A stretch of 64,000 nucleotides of DNA, taken from Segnochrobactrum spirostomi. GTDB taxonomy: Bacteria; Pseudomonadota; Alphaproteobacteria; Rhizobiales; Segnochrobactraceae. Below the pieces are notes generated by a model. That model ran no database searches, was not told where the DNA came from, and worked only from the letters and a program-made list of their open reading frames with translations. The stretch is from assembly GCF_009600605.1 (NCBI RefSeq), contig NZ_VWNA01000001.1, forward strand, positions 1,178,001 to 1,242,000, written 5' to 3'. Positions within the stretch are counted from its first letter, which is position 1; every line of letters starts with the position of its first letter. This document shows positions 1 through 9,338 of the stretch, piece by piece. A program made the translations under genes and the position numbers.

Positions 1-448
1 CCTCTGGCACGGCACCGCCGTGATCCGCATGAAGCGCAAGTGGCCGACCTGGACCCCGCCGTCCGAGATGATCGACCGCGAACCCCAGCTCGCCAAGTAC
101 CGCGACGGCAAGCCGGGTGGCCTCGACAACCCGCTCGGCGCCCGCGCGCTCTACCTGTTCGAGGGCGACCAGGACACCTATTACCGCATCCACGGCACCA
201 ACATGCCCTGGACCGTCGGTCACGCGGTGTCCTCGGGCTGCATCCGCATGATCAACCAAGACGCGGTCGATCTGTTCTCGCGGGTGAAGATCGGCACCAA
301 GGTCGTCGTGCTCGACACCGCTCATGCCTCCGAGAAGGCGGCGGCGAAGGCCGCGACCTCGAAGAAGGCCAAGGCCGCAAAGCCTGCGAAGCCCGCCAAG
401 GCGACGAGCGCTTCGCTCGCCGACCCGGCCGACGAGACCAACGGCTGA
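1..448 (+). CDS. L,D-transpeptidase (YkuD domain), C-terminal part
   Basis: This is the 3' end of a gene that enters from the left edge; the frame is already open at base 2, so the true start is outside the window. The visible part carries the YkuD catalytic signature: the histidine of HGTNMPW, then SSGCIRM with the nucleophilic cysteine, followed by the strand usually seen after it (DLFSRVKIGTKVVVLD). Enzymes of this family make 3-3 cross-links in periplasmic peptidoglycan or attach proteins to it. The last 40 or so residues are a low-complexity tail rich in alanine, lysine and proline, which is probably disordered. A strong terminator follows 30 bp after the stop. A second, larger YkuD protein lies at 30485-31900. 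Confidence 0.9.
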   Translation, partial: LWHGTAVIRMKRKWPTWTPPSEMIDREPQLAKYRDGKPGGLDNPLGARALYLFEGDQDTYYRIHGTNMPWTVGHAVSSGCIRMINQDAVDLFSRVKIGTKVVVLDTAHASEKAAAKAATSKKAKAAKPAKPAKATSASLADPADETNG

Positions 449-476
449 GCCTCCACCCCCACGGCACCGCTTCGAG

Positions 477-510
477 CGCCCGCCTTCCCCGGAAGGCGGG
501 CGTTTTTCTT
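477..510 (+). terminator. Rho-independent terminator after the L,D-transpeptidase gene
   Basis: A perfect 12-bp stem (477-488 pairs with 491-502) is closed by a tiny loop and followed by TTTTTCTT. It separates the upstream gene from the treZY transcription unit. Confidence 0.93.
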
Positions 511-542
511 TGGGCGTGCGCCGCAGATTGCGTCCCCTGAGC

Positions 543-567
543 GGAACCCGCTCCCCGCGCCTTCGTT
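543..567 (+). promoter_or_regulatory. Candidate EcfG (general stress response) promoter of treZY
   Basis: GGAAC at 543-547 and CGTT at 564-567 are separated by exactly 16 bp. This matches the consensus (GGAAC-N16/17-CGTT) of the alphaproteobacterial ECF15 sigma factor EcfG/RpoE2. It lies between the upstream terminator and the treZ start, about 40 bp before the ATG, so the leader would be about 35 nt. Trehalose synthesis is a known output of this stress response in several alphaproteobacteria. The assignment rests on the motif and its position only. Confidence 0.72.
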
Positions 568-608
568 GTTGCACCATTCCCAACCCTGGTGCTGCTGCGG
601 AGCCGACG

Positions 609-2414
609 ATGAACGACCACGCGCGACTCACCCCGAGCCCCGCGGGCACGTTCCGCCAACCCTTGTCGTTCGGCGCCGAACTGCAGGCGGACGGAACCAC
701 CCTCTTCCGCCTCTGGGCCCCGAGCCGCGAGGTGATCTCCGTCGAGATCGCCGGCGGCGCGCCGGTCGCGATGCTGCCGACGGGCGACGGCTGGTTCGAG
801 GCCCGCGTGCCGTGCGGCGCGGGCACGCGCTACCGCTACCGGATCTCGCCCGAGCTCGCGGTGCCGGATCCCGCCGCGCGCGCCCAGTCCGGCGGCGTCC
901 ACGGCGACAGCGTCGTCGTCGATCCGACCGCCTATCGCTGGCGCCTGCCCGCGTGGAAAGGCCGCCCCTGGCGCGAGACGGTGCTCTATGAGCTCCATGC
1001 CGGCCTCTTCGGCGGCTATCGGGGCGTCGCCGAACGGCTGCCGCAACTCGCCGACATCGGCATCACCGCCGTCGAACTGATGCCGATCGCCGAATTTCCC
1101 GGCGACCGGAACTGGGGCTACGACGGCGTGCTGCCCTATGCGCCGCAATCGAGCTACGGCACGCCCGACGATCTCAAAGCGCTCGTGGACCGCGCCCACG
1201 AGCTCGGGCTGATGATCTTCCTCGACGTCGTCTACAATCACTTCGGGCCGGACGGTAATTATATCTCGACCTACGCGGAGCCGTTCTTCAACATCGATGT
1301 GATGACCCCGTGGGGACCGTCGATCAACTTCGCTGAGCGGCCGGTCCGCGATTATTTCATCGACAACGCACTCTATTGGATCAACGAGTACCGCTTCGAC
1401 GGGCTGCGCTTCGACGCCGTCCATGCGATCCCCGACCGCGGTTTCCTCGAAGAGCTCGCCGACCGGGTGCGCGCCGGCGTCGAGCCCGACCGCCACGTCC
1501 ATCTGGTGCTCGAGAACGACGACAACGTGGCCGGCCTCCTGACCGGGCGCTTCGACGCCCAGTGGAACGACGACGGCCACCACGTCCTCCACACCCTGCT
1601 GACCGGCGAGACCGAGGGCTATTATGCGGACTATGCCGAAGAGCCGGCCAAGGCGCTGGCCCGGGTTCTGACCCAGGGCTTCGTCTATCAGGGCCAGGCC
1701 TCCGCGCACCGCGGCGGCCTGCCTCGTGGCGAGCCGAGCGACCACCTGCCGCCGACCGCCTTCGTGCTGTTCCTCCAGAACCACGACCAGATCGGCAACC
1801 GCGCCTTCGGCGAGCCCCTCACCGCGCTCGCCCGGGAAGACGCGCTCGACGCTGCGCAGACGCTGCATCTCCTCGCCCCGCAGATTCCGCTCCTCTTCAT
1901 GGGCGAGGAGGTGCGTTCCAAAGCGCCGTTCCTGTTCTTCACGAGCCACGGCGAGGAGCTTGCCGCGCTGGTGCGCGAGGGGCGCCGCAAGGAGTTCGCA
2001 AGCTTCGCCGCCTTCGCGAGCGAGGAAGGCCGCTCCCGCATTCCCGACCCGAACGCCGTCGAGACCTTCGAGGCCTCCCGTCCGGCGCTGGCGCGCGAGA
2101 CCCCCGAGGCTTGGCGGGGCCGCGCCGAACTCGTGGCGAAGCTCGCCGGGCTCAGGGCGGCGGAGATCGCGCCCCGCCTCGAGGGCGCCCGGGCGCTCGG
2201 CGCGGACGTGCTCTCGGAGGCGGCGGTGTGCGCCCGCTGGCGGCTCGGCGACGGCACAGTGCTGACGATCGCCACGAATCTCGGACCCGACCGCATCGCT
2301 TTCGATCCACCGGCCGGCGCGAGGCTGCTCGCCGCCAGCCGCGACGGAGCCGCCGATGCCAGCGGTCTCGACGGCAGGACCACGCTCGTCTGGCTCGGAG
2401 GTGACGCCGCATGA
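609..2414 (+). CDS. treZ: Malto-oligosyltrehalose trehalohydrolase
   Basis: This cytoplasmic GH13 enzyme (EC 3.2.1.141) releases trehalose from maltooligosyl-trehalose made by TreY. The 601-residue length is normal for the family. An N-terminal beta-sandwich (about 1-100) precedes the catalytic barrel. The catalytic trio is visible: Asp269 in GLRFDAVHAI, Glu302 in LVLENDDN and Asp393 in LQNHDQIGNR. The frame stays open upstream to base 324, but ATG 609 fits the known N-terminus, lies just after the stress promoter, and avoids reading through the terminator at 477-510. The last codons overlap treY (ATGA), so the two genes are translationally coupled. No treX/glgX debranching gene is adjacent. 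Confidence 0.95.
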   Translation: MNDHARLTPSPAGTFRQPLSFGAELQADGTTLFRLWAPSREVISVEIAGGAPVAMLPTGDGWFEARVPCGAGTRYRYRISPELAVPDPAARAQSGGVHGDSVVVDPTAYRWRLPAWKGRPWRETVLYELHAGLFGGYRGVAERLPQLADIGITAVELMPIAEFPGDRNWGYDGVLPYAPQSSYGTPDDLKALVDRAHELGLMIFLDVVYNHFGPDGNYISTYAEPFFNIDVMTPWGPSINFAERPVRDYFIDNALYWINEYRFDGLRFDAVHAIPDRGFLEELADRVRAGVEPDRHVHLVLENDDNVAGLLTGRFDAQWNDDGHHVLHTLLTGETEGYYADYAEEPAKALARVLTQGFVYQGQASAHRGGLPRGEPSDHLPPTAFVLFLQNHDQIGNRAFGEPLTALAREDALDAAQTLHLLAPQIPLLFMGEEVRSKAPFLFFTSHGEELAALVREGRRKEFASFAAFASEEGRSRIPDPNAVETFEASRPALARETPEAWRGRAELVAKLAGLRAAEIAPRLEGARALGADVLSEAAVCARWRLGDGTVLTIATNLGPDRIAFDPPAGARLLAASRDGAADASGLDGRTTLVWLGGDAA

Positions 2415-5179
2415 TCCCGTTCCGCGCCACGGCCCGCCTGCAATTCCATGCCGGCTTCACCCTCGACGACGCCCTGCCCCTCGTCGATTATTATGCCGAT
2501 CTCGGCATCAGCCACCTTTATGCCTCGCCGCTCACCACGGCGACGGCCGGCTCGACCCACGGCTACGACGTGATCGATCACGGCCGGATCAATCCGGAGC
2601 TCGGCGGCAAACCCGCCCTCGAGCGCCTCGTCGCGGCGCTGCGCGCCCGCAACATGGGCCTCCTCCTCGACATCGTGCCGAACCATATGGGCCTGCCCGG
2701 CAATACCTGGTGGGAGGACGTGCTCACCAACGGGCGGGACAGCCGCTACGCGACGTTCTTCGACATCGATTGGGAGGCCGCCGACCCGGCGACGCGGGGC
2801 AAAGTTCTCCTGCCCGTGCTCGGCCGCCCCTATGGCGAGATCCTCGAAAACGGTGAACTCGCGCTCGAGTGGGACCAAGCGGCGGGCTTCCGCGTCCGTT
2901 ATCACGACCGCACCTTTCCGATCGCGCCCCGCGACCAGGAAGCCCTCGTCGCGGGCGGGTCGGGGCCGGACGCGGTGGCGGTCGCCGCCGTCGAGCGGAT
3001 CGACGTCGTCTCTCCGGCGGGCGACGACATCGTCGTCGAAAGCGCGCTCGTCCAGAGCACCCTCGTCGAGCGCCCGGCCGGCCGCAGCCCCGACGAGATC
3101 ATCGCCCTCCATGCCCCCGACACCGCGGAGGGCCGCCGCCGTCTCGATGCGCTGATCGCGCGGCAGAACTGGCGCCTCGCCTGGTGGCGCATCGCACGCG
3201 ACGCGATCAATTGGCGGCGCTTCTTCGAGATCGACGGCCTCGTCGGCGTCCGCGTCGAACGGGAGGAGGTGTTCGAGGCGGTCCACGCGCTCACCTTCGA
3301 CCTCTATGCCCGCGGCCTGATCGACGGCGTGCGGATCGATCACGTGGACGGCCTCGCCGATCCCCGCGGCTATTGCCGGCGGCTGCGTCAGCGCCTCGCC
3401 CTTCTCTCTGACAAGCGCCCGGCCGAGCTCGGCAAGGGGCCAGCAATCATCCTCGTCGAGAAGATCCTCGCCGCCGACGAATCCCTCGACGAAGGCTGGC
3501 TGGTCGACGGCACCACCGGGTACGACTTCCTCGACCGCGTCTCGGGCCTCCTGGTCGATCCCGCGGGCGAGGCGCCGCTGACCGCGCTTTGGGCCGAGAT
3601 GCGCGGCGCCACCGTGTCGTTCGAGGACGAGGTCCTGACGGCGCGGCGCGAGGTGTTGACCACGAGCTTCGTCTCCGAATGGGAGGCAACGGCTCGCGCC
3701 ATCACCGCCGTCGCCGCGCTCGATCCGATGACCCGCGACCATACGCTGCCGGCGATCCGCCGCGCGCTCGGCGAGATCGTCGTCCACTTCCCCGTTTATC
3801 GGACCTATGCGGGGGCCGCCGGCTTCGGACCCGACGATGCGGCTGTGCTCGCGCGGGCCCTCGCCGGGGCGAAGATCGGGCTCGGCCCCGCCGACGTGGA
3901 GGTCGCCGAGCGCATTGCCGACATCCTCGGCCGACAGGCGCCGCAGGACTTCCCGCCGGCCGAGCGGGAGCTACGCGAGCGCGCCATCACCCGCTTCCAG
4001 CAGCTCACCTCGCCGATCGCGGCGAAATCGGTCGAGGACACCGCCTTCTACCGCTACGGCCGATTGCTCGCCCGCAACGATGTCGGCGCCGATCCCGGCC
4101 GCTTCTCGCTCGACCTCGCGGCGTTCCACGCGCTCGGCGCGGATCGGGCGCAGCACTACCCCGACGCTCTCCTCGCCACCGCGACCCACGATCACAAGCG
4201 CGGCGAAGATGCCCGCGCCCGCCTTGCCGTGTTGAGCGAGGTGCCGGAGGCCTTTGCCACGGCGCTCGCCCGCTGGCGCAACATCAACGCCGACCTGCGC
4301 CGTGACACGAAAGCCGGCCCCGCGCCCGACAGCGTCGACGAGGCTATGCTCTACCAGACGCTGATCGGCCTCTGGCCGACCGGCCTCGCGCCGGCCGACC
4401 GCCACGCGATCGAAGCCCTGCGCGCGCGGGTCGAAGCCTGGCAGCTCAAGGCGTTGCGCGAGGCGAAGCGGCACACCTCGTGGACCGACCCGAACGTGGA
4501 CTATGAAGGCGGCGCAGGGGATTTCCTCGCCCGCATCCTCGCGCGGGCCGACTTCGTCACCGAGCTCGCCGACTTCGTCGCCAGGATCGCTCCCGCCGGC
4601 GCGCTCAACAGCCTGATCCAGACCGCGCTCAAGATGACGACGCCCGGCGTGCCCGATCTCTATCAGGGCACGGAGTTCTGGGATTTCAGCCTCGTCGATC
4701 CCGACAACCGACGTCCGGTCGATTTCGACGCCCGCCGCGACGCGCTCGCGGCCGGCGCGACCCCGACCGAGCTCCTTGCGGCGTGGCGCGACGGCCGGGT
4801 GAAGCAGGCGATGATCGCCGCGCTCGCCGGCGCCCGCACCGCCAACCCCGCTTTGTGGGCGCGCGGCGCCTACGAGCCGCTGATGATCGAGGGGGCCCAG
4901 GCCGGCCGCGCCCTCGCCTTCGCGCGGCGGCTCGGCCGGGAAGAGGCTGTCGTCGTGATGCCCCTGCGCGCCGCCCGTCTCCTCGCCGGGGACCTGCCGC
5001 AGGTGACCGCGGAATCCTGGGGCGACACCGCGCTCGTGCTGCCGGCGACCGCCGGCGAAGCACCGCTGACCGATGTCCTGAGCGGGCAGGTCCTCCCCGC
5101 CGCAGGCCGCATCCCCCTCGCCTCGCTGCTGAAGGATTTTCCGATCGCAGTGCTCACGACGCCTGCAGAGGGGACGTAA
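2411..5179 (+). CDS. treY: Malto-oligosyltrehalose synthase
   Basis: This 922-residue GH13 enzyme (EC 5.4.99.15) turns the reducing-end alpha-1,4 bond of maltodextrin into the alpha-1,1 bond of trehalose. It works in series with TreZ. Family motifs are clear: the N-terminal TARLQFHAGFTLDDAL, DIVPNHMG, VRIDHVDGLADP with the nucleophile Asp, LVEKIL with the acid/base Glu, and the later TATHDHKRGED. A good ribosome binding site (GGAGGT) lies inside the end of treZ, and the ATG overlaps the treZ stop. No terminator was seen after the stop; a palindromic repeat pair starts about 40 bp downstream. Confidence 0.96.
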   Translation: MIPFRATARLQFHAGFTLDDALPLVDYYADLGISHLYASPLTTATAGSTHGYDVIDHGRINPELGGKPALERLVAALRARNMGLLLDIVPNHMGLPGNTWWEDVLTNGRDSRYATFFDIDWEAADPATRGKVLLPVLGRPYGEILENGELALEWDQAAGFRVRYHDRTFPIAPRDQEALVAGGSGPDAVAVAAVERIDVVSPAGDDIVVESALVQSTLVERPAGRSPDEIIALHAPDTAEGRRRLDALIARQNWRLAWWRIARDAINWRRFFEIDGLVGVRVEREEVFEAVHALTFDLYARGLIDGVRIDHVDGLADPRGYCRRLRQRLALLSDKRPAELGKGPAIILVEKILAADESLDEGWLVDGTTGYDFLDRVSGLLVDPAGEAPLTALWAEMRGATVSFEDEVLTARREVLTTSFVSEWEATARAITAVAALDPMTRDHTLPAIRRALGEIVVHFPVYRTYAGAAGFGPDDAAVLARALAGAKIGLGPADVEVAERIADILGRQAPQDFPPAERELRERAITRFQQLTSPIAAKSVEDTAFYRYGRLLARNDVGADPGRFSLDLAAFHALGADRAQHYPDALLATATHDHKRGEDARARLAVLSEVPEAFATALARWRNINADLRRDTKAGPAPDSVDEAMLYQTLIGLWPTGLAPADRHAIEALRARVEAWQLKALREAKRHTSWTDPNVDYEGGAGDFLARILARADFVTELADFVARIAPAGALNSLIQTALKMTTPGVPDLYQGTEFWDFSLVDPDNRRPVDFDARRDALAAGATPTELLAAWRDGRVKQAMIAALAGARTANPALWARGAYEPLMIEGAQAGRALAFARRLGREEAVVVMPLRAARLLAGDLPQVTAESWGDTALVLPATAGEAPLTDVLSGQVLPAAGRIPLASLLKDFPIAVLTTPAEGT

Positions 5180-5221
5180 GAGGCACCGCCGATGCAACTT
5201 TTATTGCTTTAACGGACCTCT

Positions 5222-5388
5222 CCGCCCTTCCCTTCTCCCCGCAAGCGGGGAGAAGGTGGGCCGACAGGCCCGGATGAGGGGCCTTTGTCACGCGCCCAGA
5301 CATGCAATAATTCGATTTTATATCAATAAGAAAGCCCCTCATCCGCCCCTTCGGGGCACCTTCTCCCCGAGGGGGAGAAGGGAGGGGC
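5222..5388. repeat. Repeat family A: inverted pair of palindromic elements
   Basis: Two copies of a roughly 55-bp element face each other (5222-5285 and 5333-5388). Each has a CCTTCTCCCCG/CGGGGAGAAGG hairpin (5231-5256 in the first), a second small GC hairpin and a terminal CCCCTCATCCG. The 45-bp spacer between them is AT-rich. The same element recurs at 45405-45555 and 50153-50293 (again as inverted pairs) and singly at 58614-58666. It resembles the RIME-type intergenic repeats of rhizobia. It fills the treY to 5461 gap, in which I see no gene. Confidence 0.85.
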
Positions 5389-5460
5389 GGCGCGGCCGAG
5401 CGATGACCCGCAGCACAATTACCGCGCGAGGCAAGCACGCCGCGGACGGCAGACCGACGC

Positions 5461-5901
5461 CTACTTCTGCCGCAGCAACTGCCCGCACGCCACGGCACGG
5501 TCCGTCGGCGTGACGTGGGTGTAGCAATAGTCCAACGTATCGGCGTCCACGATCGTTCCGGAGAAGGTTCCATCTTCGTCCGCCATGACGAAGTGCTTTT
5601 CGTCCACGGACAGGACCCCGATTAATTTCTCGGTGACTTTCGCCGAAGCATGATGCCCCCAGAACGTCCGCCCCTCCTGACCTTCGAACCGGAACACGAA
5701 TTTCGAAGCGTCACGGTGGAGCGTCGCATCGCCCGGGACAGGCGTGGTTCCGCTCGCCTGGTGCTTGCTCGGTCCATCGATGAGATGGGCGCCGTTGGCC
5801 GGAATCCAAGTCCCTTTCAAATCCGGGACATCCTCCGCCAGAGCGCCGTTACATCCCATAATAAGCGTCAGTGCAGCGCCGATCGCGCAACCCGTCTTCA
5901 T
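5461..5901 (-). CDS. Small secreted protein, unknown function (paralogue of the 49641-50084 product)
   Basis: The product has 146 residues and a clear Sec signal peptide (MKTGCAIGAALTLIMGCNGALAEDV); a cysteine lies near its end, but no good lipobox is seen. The mature part starts with LKGTW and shows short alternating beta-strand patterns, ending in a C-x(16)-C pair (CYTHV... ACGQ). The order GTW, LIGV.S.D.K, D.DGT..G.I...LDYCY and a final cysteine strand is shared with the secreted protein at 49641, so the two are probably paralogues. A small beta-barrel is my inference. ATG 5901 is preferred over the in-frame ATG at 5928 because AAGGGGG precedes it at good distance. Its base composition is less GC-rich than its neighbours. 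Confidence 0.78.
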   Translation of the reverse strand: MKTGCAIGAALTLIMGCNGALAEDVPDLKGTWIPANGAHLIDGPSKHQASGTTPVPGDATLHRDASKFVFRFEGQEGRTFWGHHASAKVTEKLIGVLSVDEKHFVMADEDGTFSGTIVDADTLDYCYTHVTPTDRAVACGQLLRQK

Positions 5902-5994
5902 CGCGATACCCCCTTGAGAAACCTGCAATAACGGGTGGCGCTCCCGGCCGGATGGTTCCGGCGGGAGCGTCCACCTGCGCCCGGCGATGATCGC

Positions 5995-6417
5995 TCAGCC
6001 TTCCCGATTGGGCGTGCCGATGACGTGTGTGTTCGGCGGCAGCATCACCTCGTCGAAGGTCTGGGTGAACATCGCCGCGGCGAAGAAGGCGACGGCGTGC
6101 AGCACTTCGGTTCCGGTGTTGACGATGTCGTGGCGGACATTCGCCGGCAGCGCGAAGACGCTGCCCGGACCGATCGCCTGGGTGCCGTCCTCCATCAGAA
6201 GTTCGCCGGTGCCGGAGAGAATGTACTGCGTCTCTTCGGTGGCGTCGGTGTGCCAGCCGAGCCGGTCACCCGGGTTGATCTCGTAGACGATGGTCGAAGA
6301 CTGCACCGCGCCATGACCGCCGCAGGTGGCAAATGCGCCGACCCAATTGACCGACTTGTCCTTCGCACCCTGAACGTGGAGGCGCGGAATGTCCTGCGAG
6401 ACGACGATAGGTACCAT
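5995..6417 (-). CDS. Cupin-domain protein
   Basis: This single-domain cupin has 140 residues. The first conserved motif is WHTDATEETQYILSGTGELLMEDG, with the metal-binding His and Glu residues. The second is FALPANVRHDIVNTG, with the last metal-binding His. The C-terminal segment continues the barrel (EVLHAVAFFA). There is no signal peptide. Proteins of this kind are small metal-dependent dioxygenases, isomerases or sugar/ligand sensors, and the sequence does not decide between these. GAGGGA lies just upstream of the ATG. It stands alone, about 90 bp upstream of the secreted-protein gene on the same strand. Confidence 0.85.
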   Translation of the reverse strand: MVPIVVSQDIPRLHVQGAKDKSVNWVGAFATCGGHGAVQSSTIVYEINPGDRLGWHTDATEETQYILSGTGELLMEDGTQAIGPGSVFALPANVRHDIVNTGTEVLHAVAFFAAAMFTQTFDEVMLPPNTHVIGTPNREG

Positions 6418-6772
6418 CTAATTTCCCTCATTGAGGTTGCGCACCGTCATCCCGGCGCGGGTTCGATGACGAACGGCATTCGGCGGACGGAGCAATCGGA
6501 CGCAGGGATGCGCGCGCACGCCGGCGCGCCGATCGCGGTCAAACGGAAATCATCGACGGAGCTGTGGGCGACACGCGCAGCGGATAGACCTGCCGCGCCG
6601 GTCATTCCTCTCAAGACGAGCCGCGCGCGGTCACGCGCGACACGAGCTGTCCCCGGTGTTTGATCCATGGTGCAGGTGATGACCGGACCATGATGAGCGA
6701 GACGCAGCCGAGAGACCAGCCGCTTTCGACCGAGCCGGCGGGAACTTTTCGCCGACAACTTAGAATGGAAAT
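6418..6772. other. Intergenic stretch without a recognised gene
   Basis: About 355 bp between the cupin gene and the downstream end of a regulator gene. Short reading frames exist on both strands but none has a family pattern, a good ribosome binding site and a sensible codon pattern together. No terminator or repeat was recognised. Confidence 0.5.
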
Positions 6773-7708
6773 CTACTCGGCGGGTTCGATGACCGGCCGC
6801 ATCACGGCAGCAGGCTCGGAGACGGCAGCGGGGGCGAAGGGCGCGATCCCGTAGGCGAGGCGGTAGATCATGTCGTGTCCCGCCATCGTATCGGCGAGGT
6901 ACCGGTCGAACCCCGCTCGGCACGCCCGCGTCAGCGCAACGCGCGGACCGTCGAGACGCACGAGGCCCTCGGCCTGCGCCTCCGAAAGCAACTTGCGCAC
7001 ATGGGTGCGCGACGTTCCGAAGCGCAGGCCCAAATCGGCGAACGACACCTCGATCGGTCCGCCCGCGTCGCCGCTACGTGCCTCCTCTCGGAACGCGAGA
7101 TCGATCAGCTTCGTCAGGATCATGAAGCCGGCATGCCGCGGCAGGAAGAAAGCCGCCGTCTTGTTGGCGAGGATGAACCCGTTGGCGTGCCCCATGAAGG
7201 CGGCGCTGATCTTCCGCTCGATCTGCTGAAAGGCGGGGTCGTGGCGCATCGGCTCCGGATAGCCCGGCTCCGGCAGCATGACCTGCAGCGGCGTGAAATA
7301 GACCGCGAGGATCATCCGATCGTGGGCGAGCATCTTTTCGGACGGCGCGAGCAGAGCGGTCCGCTTGTCGCTCTCGGCCCGCGAGGCCACGACATAGCCG
7401 ATGTCGGCGAGCCGCCGCACGATGTCGTGCACCCGGCGGGCGCTCGCGGTGCCGTGCCCCTCCATCTGGCGCTTGAGGTTCTGGACGGTCGGCCAGGTCG
7501 CGCGATTGTCGGGCCGGAAGCCGGCCTGCATCACGATGATGGCGAAGAAGATGAACGCGGTGCCGCCATCGATCAGCAGCCGATTCAGCGCCGGCTGGTT
7601 CTCGTGGGCCGCGAGCATGGCGCGCACATAGGCCGCCCGCGCCGCGTCGAATCGCGGATGGGAGAGAATGTCCTCCACGGACAGAGGGGGACGGACCTCG
7701 TCAGGCAT
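6773..7708 (-). CDS. Putative transcriptional regulator with two winged-helix regions
   Basis: I do not recognise a named family. From ATG 7708 the product has 311 residues and no signal peptide. Residues of about 70-130 look like a MarR-type winged helix (WPTVQNLKRQMEGHG, ARRVHDIVRRLADIGYVV, a basic wing). A second helix-turn-helix lies near 240-285 (FADLGLRFGTSRTHVRKLL, then an AEGLVRLDGPRV wing). The frame is open to 7894, but the extra 62 residues are arginine-rich and unlike the rest, so 7708 is a working start; it has no strong ribosome binding site. It is transcribed divergently from pabB and might act on that intergenic region, which is a guess from position. Confidence 0.6.
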   Translation of the reverse strand: MPDEVRPPLSVEDILSHPRFDAARAAYVRAMLAAHENQPALNRLLIDGGTAFIFFAIIVMQAGFRPDNRATWPTVQNLKRQMEGHGTASARRVHDIVRRLADIGYVVASRAESDKRTALLAPSEKMLAHDRMILAVYFTPLQVMLPEPGYPEPMRHDPAFQQIERKISAAFMGHANGFILANKTAAFFLPRHAGFMILTKLIDLAFREEARSGDAGGPIEVSFADLGLRFGTSRTHVRKLLSEAQAEGLVRLDGPRVALTRACRAGFDRYLADTMAGHDMIYRLAYGIAPFAPAAVSEPAAVMRPVIEPAE

Positions 7709-7925
7709 GGCGGGCGATCCGAAAGCCGCTCGAAGCGGCAACGATGAGCCCCGATCGCTCGTCACACCACTCAATTCCAGGAGATCGCGGGTCCGAACGA
7801 TCAACCAATCCGAGCGATCGACTGAGGGTGGAGCCGACGTGCGTCGCCTGCAGACAACGGCACGCCGACCCGTCCCGATTTGCTCGAAGCGCAAACCGCT
7901 CTATGACAACGCGAGGATGATCGTC

Positions 7926-9338
7926 GTGTCAGAGCGCCCCTTGTTGCAGAAAGCCGCCCTTCCCCTCGTCGCCGACCTCGGTCCGCTCGATGTCCTCGAC
8001 GCGGCAGAGCGGCTGCGCGGTCTCGGCACGCCGGCTCTGCTCGACAGCGCAATGCGAGACCCGACGCTCGGCCGCTGGAGCTATCTCACGGCCGACCCGT
8101 TCGCCCTCGTCGAGATTCGCGACGGCATCCTCCACATCGACGGAGACGCGCGGCCCGGCGATGCCCTGGCGCAGTTGCGCGACATCCTGGCGCCGTTCCG
8201 CACCCCGCCCGACCCGGCGATGCCGCCGTTCCAAGGCGGGGCGATCGGCTTCTTCGGCTATGAGTTCGGCCGCGCGCTGGAGCGGCTGCCCGCTCCGCCG
8301 ATCGGGGCCGGTAGCCTGCCCGACGCCGCGTTCGGCCTCTATGATTGGGTTATCGCCTGGGATCACGAGACGAGCCGGGCTGTCCTCGTCTCGACCGGCT
8401 TCCCCGAAACCGAGCCCGCCGCCCGGGCCGCCCGGGCCGCGGCCCGGCGGGATGCGGTGCTGACGCGGCTCGCCGCGCCGGCGCCGTCGGGGCCGGAGAG
8501 CGCCCCGCCCCTGGCCTGGAGCGCGGACGAAAGCCGTGCCTCCTACGAGGCCAAGGTGGCGAGGTCGATCGAATATGTGCTCGCCGGCGACATCTTCGAA
8601 ACCAACATCGCCCAGCGTTTCTCGGCGCCCCTTCCCGCCGGCTTCTCGCCGTGGGCGCTCTATCGGCGCCTGCGCGCGGCCAACCCCGCGACCTTCGCGG
8701 CCTTCCTCGATTTCGGCCGCTTCGCCATCGCGTCGAGCTCGCCGGAACGCTTCGTGAAGCTCGAAGCGGACCGCGTCGAGGCGCGGCCGATCAAAGGCAC
8801 CGCCCCGCGCTCGGCCGATCCCGAAACGGATCGCGCCCGCGCCGCCGCCCTCGAAGCCTCGGTCAAGGACCGGGCCGAGAACGTGATGATCGTCGACCTC
8901 CTGCGCAACGATCTCTCGCGCGTCTGCCGGCCCCATTCGGTCGAGGTGCCGGTGCTCTGCGGGCTGGAAAGCTACGCGACCGTGCACCATCTCGTCTCGG
9001 TCGTGACCGGCCGGCTCGAGAGCGGCCGTGACGGCCTCGATCTGATCCGCGCCGCCTTCCCCGGCGGCTCGATCACCGGGGCCCCCAAGGTGAGGGCGAT
9101 GGAGATCATCACCGAGATGGAAGGCCGCGCCCGCGGCCCCTATTGCGGCTCGATCGGCTATCTCGGCTTCGACGGCGCGATGGACCTCAACATCGCGATC
9201 CGCACGGTGACGCTCGCCGACGGCGAGGCCGTTTATTGGGCCGGCGGGGCGATCACCGCGCTCTCCGATCCCGCCGACGAATACGAGGAAACCCTCGTCA
9301 AGGCGCGCCGGGTGCTCGACGCGACGGGGCGGCCATGA
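7926..9338 (+). CDS. pabB: Aminodeoxychorismate synthase component I
   Basis: With PabA this enzyme (EC 2.6.1.85) makes 4-amino-4-deoxychorismate from chorismate and ammonia for folate synthesis. The chorismate-binding domain is complete. PIKGTAPR carries the lysine that separates PabB from TrpE (which has PIAGT). Also present are ENVMIVDLLRNDL, FPGGSITGAPKVRAMEII and the C-terminal IRT...GGAIT. The likely start is GTG 7926 (about 470 residues), because GAGG at 7913-7916 is 9 bp before it. An in-frame ATG at 7917 has the same GAGG directly abutting it, so it is less likely. The stop overlaps the pabA start (ATGA). Confidence 0.92.
   Translation: MSERPLLQKAALPLVADLGPLDVLDAAERLRGLGTPALLDSAMRDPTLGRWSYLTADPFALVEIRDGILHIDGDARPGDALAQLRDILAPFRTPPDPAMPPFQGGAIGFFGYEFGRALERLPAPPIGAGSLPDAAFGLYDWVIAWDHETSRAVLVSTGFPETEPAARAARAAARRDAVLTRLAAPAPSGPESAPPLAWSADESRASYEAKVARSIEYVLAGDIFETNIAQRFSAPLPAGFSPWALYRRLRAANPATFAAFLDFGRFAIASSSPERFVKLEADRVEARPIKGTAPRSADPETDRARAAALEASVKDRAENVMIVDLLRNDLSRVCRPHSVEVPVLCGLESYATVHHLVSVVTGRLESGRDGLDLIRAAFPGGSITGAPKVRAMEIITEMEGRARGPYCGSIGYLGFDGAMDLNIAIRTVTLADGEAVYWAGGAITALSDPADEYEETLVKARRVLDATGRP

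Noticed and set aside
6447-6923. Minus-strand frame of 158 codons in the gap after the cupin gene
   Set aside because: It overlaps the regulator gene end, is arginine-rich and has no ribosome binding site or family pattern.
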